Shown here in pieces: positions 58,572 through 64,000 of a stretch of 64,000 nt of DNA (within the stretch, counting starts at the first letter, position 1; each line of letters begins with the position of its first letter). The position numbers were made by a program, and so were the translations under genes. The stretch spans positions 930,001 through 994,000 of the forward strand of contig JAGVRJ010000003.1 in the NCBI GenBank assembly GCA_019059635.1, read 5' to 3'. This stretch comes from Proales similis. Taxonomy: Eukaryota; Rotifera; Eurotatoria; Ploima; Proalidae. The notes beneath the pieces were generated by a model. It was given only the letters and a program-made list of their open reading frames with translations. It ran no database searches and had not been told where the DNA came from.

Positions 58572-59216
58572 CTAATTTTCGGGTACGATCGGTTTGTTAT
58601 TCACAAATAAAGTATGCACAAGACCTGAGCGTCGGTGGCCACTGCTCACAGTGATGAGACGGCATTCGACTCCGTAAAGTTCAAATATCAATTCAGTTCC
58701 GTTGTCGGTGAACTCGGGCTTTTAGGCAAAGAAGACAGTTGAAAAGAGTCGACCTGGTCAAGTTGGACGTTGACCTACCTCCATGTCAAGTACTTCTCCG
58801 TTCACCCAGACATTCATGGTCTGCTTTTCGAGTGCTATTCGATTGCGATGCTCGCCGATTGAGAACACCCACGATTGAAGAACTTTGGACTGATTTTCGG
58901 TGAACCTCTCGAAGCTCTTGTTGTCCACCTGCAATGAGTATTCGTACGCAAATCCGGTGTTGGACTGAATCGTAATAACACACGAGTGCTTGCCGATTTT
59001 GAATATTTCCTCGCCGACAAGCTTAAACATCCAATTTTTTCTGAATATTTCCTTTAAGAAAAGCCAAATTAATATGATGCTTGTCTGGGCGATTCTAGGC
59101 GATTACTTTTCCATTCACACGAATCACACGGCGACCGCTTGTTGTGCCGTGCTCGAATTCAATTCGGTACTTGCCACTCGGCAGTTCTATATTCCAGACG
59201 CCCACCAAATCGGCCA
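58572..59216 (-). CDS. FAIM: Fas apoptotic inhibitory molecule 1
   Basis: Small cytosolic beta-sandwich protein that protects against death-receptor killing and protein aggregation in vertebrates. Three exons read from ATG 59216: MADLVGVWNIELPSGKYRIE then FEHGTTSGRRVIRVNGK; RKNWMFKLVGEEIFKIGK, GFAYEYSLQVDNKSF and ALEKQTMNVWVNG; and FTDNGTELIF with SGHRRSGLVHTLFVNN. The introns are GTAATC...AAAG and GTAGGT...AAAG. Length (about 175 residues) and motifs match FAIM-S. A longer 5' exon may exist, because an acceptor-like TTTATTTTAG lies 30 bases upstream of the ATG and an ATG-led open stretch lies near 59334. Confidence 0.92.
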
Positions 59217-59605
59217 TTGGACACAGCGGCTAGTTTCGTGGCTAAAATAAACGATGCAAAAGCATTTAAAACAAAAATTTGATCAAGTTTGAAAACTCAA
59301 CGCGCACACCACGCGCATGGATGTCCAAGTCCATGGCTAAGATTGATTTAGCAGCCGAATCGGATCGATTTGCATTTCATTTTATGTGTATTCTTTTAAG
59401 TCAAGTAACGAGTATGAAAGAGAGAAAATTGAGAGAAAATCAGAGCAAATGAAAATATTAACTGCCTGAATGGCGATGCAACCAAAAGCTTAACCAACGA
59501 GAAAAAAAAGCCGACGATGATAATTATTAAAAAAAAAAGCCAAATAAAGTGACACAAATTCACCACCGGTAGCTGTGAGCCGGAGCTCCTGGCCGTTTTT
59601 GATTT
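59217..59605. other. Intergenic region between FAIM and the ZNRF-like gene
   Basis: About 390 bp. It may include a 5' non-coding or alternative FAIM exon near 59295-59335 and the 3' UTR of the ZNRF-like gene. A-rich 59400-59550. No independent gene seen. Confidence 0.5.
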
Positions 59606-60409
59606 TCACTCTTCTTCTTCCGGCGGATGAGCCGGACAGCTCTGACTTCGCTTGAGCCACGCGTCGATGCAATGTTTGTGATAAATGCATAGACACGGCA
59701 GACGGGCAATGGTCTCATCTTTCTTCAACGCTTCGAAGCATATTACGCACTCTTCTTCTCTATCTTCGGTCAGTTGCTCTTCGTTGTAGCTGAGACGCGG
59801 CTTGGTCAAACACATGATTATGTGCGCTTCAACATCCTCAGCTGGAATCATTTTCTCGCAAACGAAACATCGCATATCTGACATGAAATACAAATTAAGA
59901 GCCCAAAGTTGAAATTTGTGTGCCCAAATCATTGAGCCGAACGTGAAACAGGACCAACCTCGCATGCCAAGAAAGAAGGGAAGTGAACGCGCGATCGAGC
60001 TCAAATTCATGGCCGATTCTTCCTCGTCCGAGCTCAGGTCCGAGTTGAGGTCATCGATGCCGTTGTTGCTGCTACTATTGCGTCCGAATCCGCCAAAAAT
60101 TCTGAACGGAGCCGCTCGTGAATTGGCACCGGCATGGCGACTTCGATGTTGCTGCTGCTGTTCCAGCATTCGATAGAGCGCATCTGTTGTAGATTGGCCC
60201 TGACGAGTTAACTCATTTCGTAGCCGAGTCCGAGGAGATGCTGGTGTCTCATTTGCTTGGGCCGAGCCTGCGTTCTCTGACCGGGTACGACGTGAGGATG
60301 TAGCGGCGGCGGCTGCTGCTGCTGCAGTGCTTTCTGATTGCGAATAGGAGCTTGAGCCAACTCGTGGACTGCTTGAATCGGGTGCGTTTCGCTCGAGCTT
60401 CTGGCCCAT
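59606..60409 (-). CDS. ZNRF1/ZNRF2-like RING E3 ubiquitin ligase
   Basis: Membrane-associated E3 ligase. The N-terminus MGQKLERN supplies Gly2 for N-myristoylation, as in ZNRF1/2. Residues 10-150 are low complexity, with an Ala run, Ser/Arg stretches and an acidic SSDEEES patch. A phase-1 intron (about 59879-59960) joins FFLGMR to DMRCFVCEKMIPAEDVE. The zinc-finger half continues as HIIMCLTKPRLSYNEEQL. The RING-H2 is CVICFEALKKDETIARLPC, CIYHKHCIDAWL and SCPAHPP. The CLTKPR and ARLPCLCIYHKHCI strings are specific for ZNRF1/2. It ends in a short acidic tail (EEEE) that the vertebrate proteins lack. Confidence 0.9.
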   Translation of the reverse strand: MGQKLERNAPDSSSPRVGSSSYSQSESTAAAAAAAATSSRRTRSENAGSAQANETPASPRTRLRNELTRQGQSTTDALYRMLEQQQQHRSRHAGANSRAAPFRIFGGFGRNSSSNNGIDDLNSDLSSDEEESAMNLSSIARSLPFFLGMRGWSCFTFGSMIWAHKFQLWALNLYFMSDMRCFVCEKMIPAEDVEAHIIMCLTKPRLSYNEEQLTEDREEECVICFEALKKDETIARLPCLCIYHKHCIDAWLKRSQSCPAHPPEEEE

Positions 60410-61960
60410 GGCTGTTCTTTCACACTTGCTTTCGCTCTTGTTCTTGTTCCTGCTCAGACTGCAGGGCCTTGGAACATTTCTTCTTAACTATGATAATGAT
60501 TCGATTAAATCAAAAAATGCATGAACGAGGAAATTCTTTGAGAAAGCTGTTGCTGCTGCTACTGTTTATGCCTTCCTTGCGTGCTTGCATTTGACACCAG
60601 CCTGAGCGCTCACTCTCTCTTCTCTGCCATTCTCTCCCTTCCTCCCGTTCTCTCTCTCTCTCTCTTTCCCATCGCTCCCTTTTCTGGCTACCCACCATAT
60701 GCGCAGTTGCGAAAGTGTTGGTACAATCAATGCGAATAATTTATTATAATTTGAAATATTCGTTGCCTGCGAGACAATTAAAGCAAGACGCCGTGATATT
60801 TGGTCCTTTTTTTGTCTCCCGATTTTTCTCCCTCTCTCTCTCTCTCTTCGCCTTGTTTTGATTTTTTTATTTCAAACTCTTATTTTGCTCGCAATTTTCT
60901 TTATTCGCAGTTAAAGCGCACAGATAGAATTAAGTCAACTCAACTGATTTAAACGTTAGATCACGTGCCCTGAAAAGGTTCAATATTATCAGTGGCTCTT
61001 AATTGCGATGATTAATACTGCAGGCTAAGAGTTTTTGGGTGTCGAATTTCCAGCATGCTGGTGCACGTTCGCGCCAGATTTGTTTTTTTTTTGCTTGGAA
61101 CTGTAATCGGAAAAGGATTGAAAATGAATAAAAAAAGTTGAATAATCGGCAAGTAATGGGGATGCCAAGTTAGGGAAGAAACTGTTCGAAATGAGAAGAA
61201 GAGGAAAGCGAATGATCTAAAAAAAAGGCTCAAAATCAAAAGGAGGCGAACAATGCGATTTAAAGGACAAATTGGATACTAATTGGACTCATCTCGGAAA
61301 TCAGATGATCAAGCAAAGAAGAGAAAAGGGAAAAGTGTTTAAATGATATTAAGCAAATGACTGCGGCTCTAGCTGGCATTAGAAAGCGATCACGAGCACA
61401 ATGACGGCTATGATCATGCTCGCCATCTGTTGAAGAGAGAAAGGTAGAGCTTGCAAATTAAGTAGACGTCAAGTTCGATGACATTCTGAGCTCTCGGTGA
61501 ACTGCGCCCTATTTGATGGCCTTTCGTTCTAAGGCGCGCAATTTCCGCAATTGCATTCTCATCACGTTGATGCATGTGCAACCTCTTCTAGCACACAAAC
61601 GGCATAGCTGATGCCCAGAGAAGAGAAGCAAGGAGGAGCAAACGAACAAAAGAGGAGAACGTGAACGATTACGACGCGGCTCAGCTATCCATCCATCTAT
61701 CCATACCATGCATTGCATTGGATGAATGCAGCGTCAAACCCGCTGCTTCTTGTTTTCTTGTTTATGAGTTAATAATCTTTTCTAATTAAAAGTGATTAAG
61801 GCGAAATCATCGGTTTGTGTGGGTATGCCCGAATTAACTCATATGCGACTCAGTTATGTGTGTGCGTGTGCGCGGGCGCACATATCCTTAAGTACATGAT
61901 TTAATTCGAGCGTCCTTTCTGCGTTTTTCGGAGATAGATTGAGCAGTGCCACATTGCGCC
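60410..61960. other. Intergenic region
   Basis: About 1.55 kb between divergent genes. CT-rich runs at 60649-60666 and 60830-60850. A minus-strand open stretch at 61379-61426, preceded by an AG, would encode a hydrophobic 15-residue end (MASMIIAVIVLVIAF); it could be the terminal exon of a tail-anchored protein, but I found no matching upstream exon. Otherwise nothing recognised. Confidence 0.45.
60649..60666. repeat. (CT)n microsatellite
   Basis: Uninterrupted CT run upstream of the ZNRF-like gene, within a longer pyrimidine-rich tract 60610-60690. Confidence 0.85.
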
Positions 61961-64000
61961 ATGATTCGCTTAATCGTCTGTATCGTGTGTGCATTTGGCT
62001 CGGCTGTTGCGGCACCAAACTATTTAAATCGCCAAGTCTCGCCTCGCCTGACAGAGGCCAGCTATCCACCGGCGCCGGTAATTACCGCTGTCGAACAACT
62101 CGACGAACAGCAGAGCAGAATAGAATGGCGAGTAGAGAATAGAGAGTCGTTTCTCCTCACCAGATATCGCCTTCAGCTGAGCCAAGACCGATTTCAGTCG
62201 CACGTAATCGAGTGGCCCGGTAATCGAAATTCTTTACCGCCGCTCATTTCGCCTTTTGCCTAATTTGCTCGCTCAGCTCAATGTCAAATATTTGTCTCGG
62301 ACACGAACGGCGCAGTTCTCAACGTGACCACCAGTCAGAGCAATTTCGAATGCCACAATCAATGCATCAGAAACACTGACTGCTACACGGCCACTGTTCT
62401 TCCGATAGGCGCCAACAACTGCTTTCTAAAATCAAAGTACAACTCGCACCGCTCAGCTCCCGACGGCGCAGAGATCATTCGGATAAACGGTTGGCTCTTT
62501 CAACAACCGCCTTCTCTTTCCCTTCATTCAACTCTTTCAAGGCTATCGAGATGAGACCATTTTGCAGCACTTTCCATCCAACAGGCTCTACTCATTCAGA
62601 GTGAAAGTTTACGATCAGATTTCAAACCGATGGAGTCAATTTTCGTCCCCATCATCTCAGTATTTAAACTCAGAAATAAGTAGGATAAATGATCACCCGC
62701 AAAAGTTGAACTTGTTCTATTCATTTATGAACAGAACTGCGAATGAAGCTTGAGAGAATTGGCTACCGATCGTTGCGAGTTAGCTGGAGTCAAATTGGCC
62801 AGTTTAACGATTACTGGATAAGTCGATTTGTGGTCAGCTACTCGGCGAACGGAGGTCAACCAGTCAACATTCCGATTGTGGCCAACTTTACCTGGGGTGA
62901 TCGATTCTCACTTTTCTAGTTCTCGATCAAGTAATCGCGTTCTAATCGTCAACTAAAGGTCCTCTCCAGCCTGATTACATTCCCAGACAAGGAGAATTCC
63001 TGTCGGAGGAGGTCAGCTCTCCAGGTGAATGCCGAGTTAGCTGCCTCAAGTCGAGCAGCTGTGTGCACTATGCCTTTTACACGACGAGCGGGTCATGCAG
63101 ACTGGCCAATTCGTTTGATCCGTCAGACGCGATTCGCTTTGCCGACCTGCCCTCGGGATTTGTTCGATCAAACGCCCAATTTCTGATTCTAACCGACTTG
63201 AGCCTCCTCACCAACTACCGAATCCAAGTGGAATATCTAACGCCGTACGGAACTGGTGGCCTCTCGAACGCACACGACTACGTTCTAAGTAAATTTTTCT
63301 CATTCTCCTAATCTTCTTCGTTCTATTTAAATCAAATCTCGTTCAGCCGATTTGAAACCGGTGTTGACAATAAAAGCCAATCCGAACCGATTCGACGCGC
63401 AATTAGAGTGGCGAGTGGCCGAACGAATCGATCTGAGAACATTTGCTCTCTTCTACTCTTTGAACGACTCAGACTCGTTTCAAGTTCATTTGGGTAGCCA
63501 GCTGTTCAAGTTCTCTCTCCCAGCCGCTTTTAAATCTTGTTTACTCATGTCCAGAACCGAGTCCGTTTGCGTATACGAGCGAAAGCCAGATTATTCTCGA
63601 GGCCCAGAATCGAACTCAATGCGCCAACGAGTGTTTCAAAAACTCGGACTGCAAAGCATTCACTTGGCAGGCGAACAGACTCAAATGCTCTCTGCAGACC
63701 GATCTGACAGGGCCAGTGAGTTGCGATGGCGAATGCTTCGAAATCTCGCGTAAGTTCTCCGGGCCGAAACTAACTCTTTTCCTTCCTCTTGACGCCCTTC
63801 ATCCTGGTTCGAGCAGCCTACGACACAAACGTGACACTCAAGCACCATCTTGTCAACACCAAATATTGCTACAAAGTGCTCGTGTGGACTCACCTCGGCT
63901 TTGCAGGTGTCGAGTCGAATCTGGCCTGCTTCAAGTGTAAGAAGGCATTGTCTACTTTTACCTTGGCGTTGTGTTAATAAGAGAAAATGCAGGGAACTTG
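61961..64000 (+). CDS. Secreted or membrane FN3/PAN-like mosaic protein (partial, 3' end missing)
   Basis: The ATG at 61961 opens a signal peptide (MIRLIVCIVCAFGSAVAAP). A fibronectin-III-like domain follows (PPAPVITAVEQL, IEWRVENR), then a PAN/apple-like cysteine module (NFECHNQCIRNTDCYTA, NNCFLKS). A second FN3-like domain, a second cysteine module (GECRVSCLKSSSCVHYAFY, GSCRLAN), a third FN3-like domain (LTNYRIQVEYLTPYGTGGLS; then KPVLTIKANPNRFDAQLEWR), a third module (CANECFKNSDCKAFTWQ) and part of another FN3 (TNVTLKHH...KYCYKVLVWT) follow. The order FN3-PAN repeats about every 600 bp. Short introns separate the pieces; joins are approximate. The frame runs off the right edge. Anosmin-like or extracellular-matrix roles are possible, but no orthologue is recognised. 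Confidence 0.7.

Overview
The window looks like nuclear DNA of a compact invertebrate animal genome. Reasons: many introns of roughly 37-90 bp, spliced genes of metazoan-only families (junctophilin, polycystin-1-like, FAIM, NRAMP, SLC6, WSC/REJ/PLAT domains, Shisa-like proteins), AATAAA signals just past or overlapping stop codons, CT/GA-rich microsatellites, and no bacterial or organellar features. FAIM together with a MAP10-like gene argues against a fly or nematode; a lophotrochozoan with short introns is my guess, but the species cannot be fixed from this window.

Layout. 1-271: first exon of a junctophilin (minus), then about 3.4 kb of non-coding DNA. 3721-6689: a dopamine beta-hydroxylase/MOXD-like copper monooxygenase with two DOMON domains and two GC-AG introns. 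6876-8605: a FUT10/FUT11-type fucosyltransferase. 8641-13617: five small minus-strand genes in tandem, four encoding six-cysteine single-pass membrane proteins of Shisa/CYYR1/VOPP1 type with a shared exon plan and a shared C-terminal MP-P-V-(L/I)-P tail, the fifth lacking the cysteine ectodomain. 13815-16355: an intronless STAND-type NTPase with TPRs. 17648-19918: a MAP10-like microtubule protein.

20184-34123: a polycystin-1-like gene (WSC x3, two Ig/PKD-like domains, REJ, GPS, PLAT, 11-TM channel region) whose 3' 5.72 kb is duplicated head-to-tail almost perfectly, leaving a second, promoterless copy behind the complete gene. 35076-37560: NRAMP metal transporter. 37698-38683: a PTPMT1-like phosphatase and a small coiled-coil protein 14 bp apart. 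38955-39647: glucosamine-6-phosphate N-acetyltransferase. 40410-42944: an SLC6 transporter with an unusual sodium-site motif. 44087-45886: CTU2, tRNA thiolation. 46953-47819: an unrecognised type I membrane protein. 48757-50996: a cell-surface NTPDase. 51445-53387: Acinus. 53682-55376: an EGF-repeat membrane protein. 55903-58326: a PDIA5-like disulfide isomerase with four redox sites. 58572-59216: FAIM. 59606-60409: a ZNRF1/2-like E3 ligase. 61961-end: the start of a secreted FN3/PAN-like mosaic protein.

Most genes are unrelated housekeeping or membrane genes on both strands; the real local units are the Shisa-like array, the duplicated polycystin locus and the tight PTPMT1 pair. Splice-acceptor-like sites sit at or just before many start codons (6876, 35050, 38249, 42944, 48757, 55903, 59216), which suggests 5'-UTR introns or spliced-leader trans-splicing. 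Exon junctions were assigned by eye from reading frame, GT/GC-AG signals and known family sequence.
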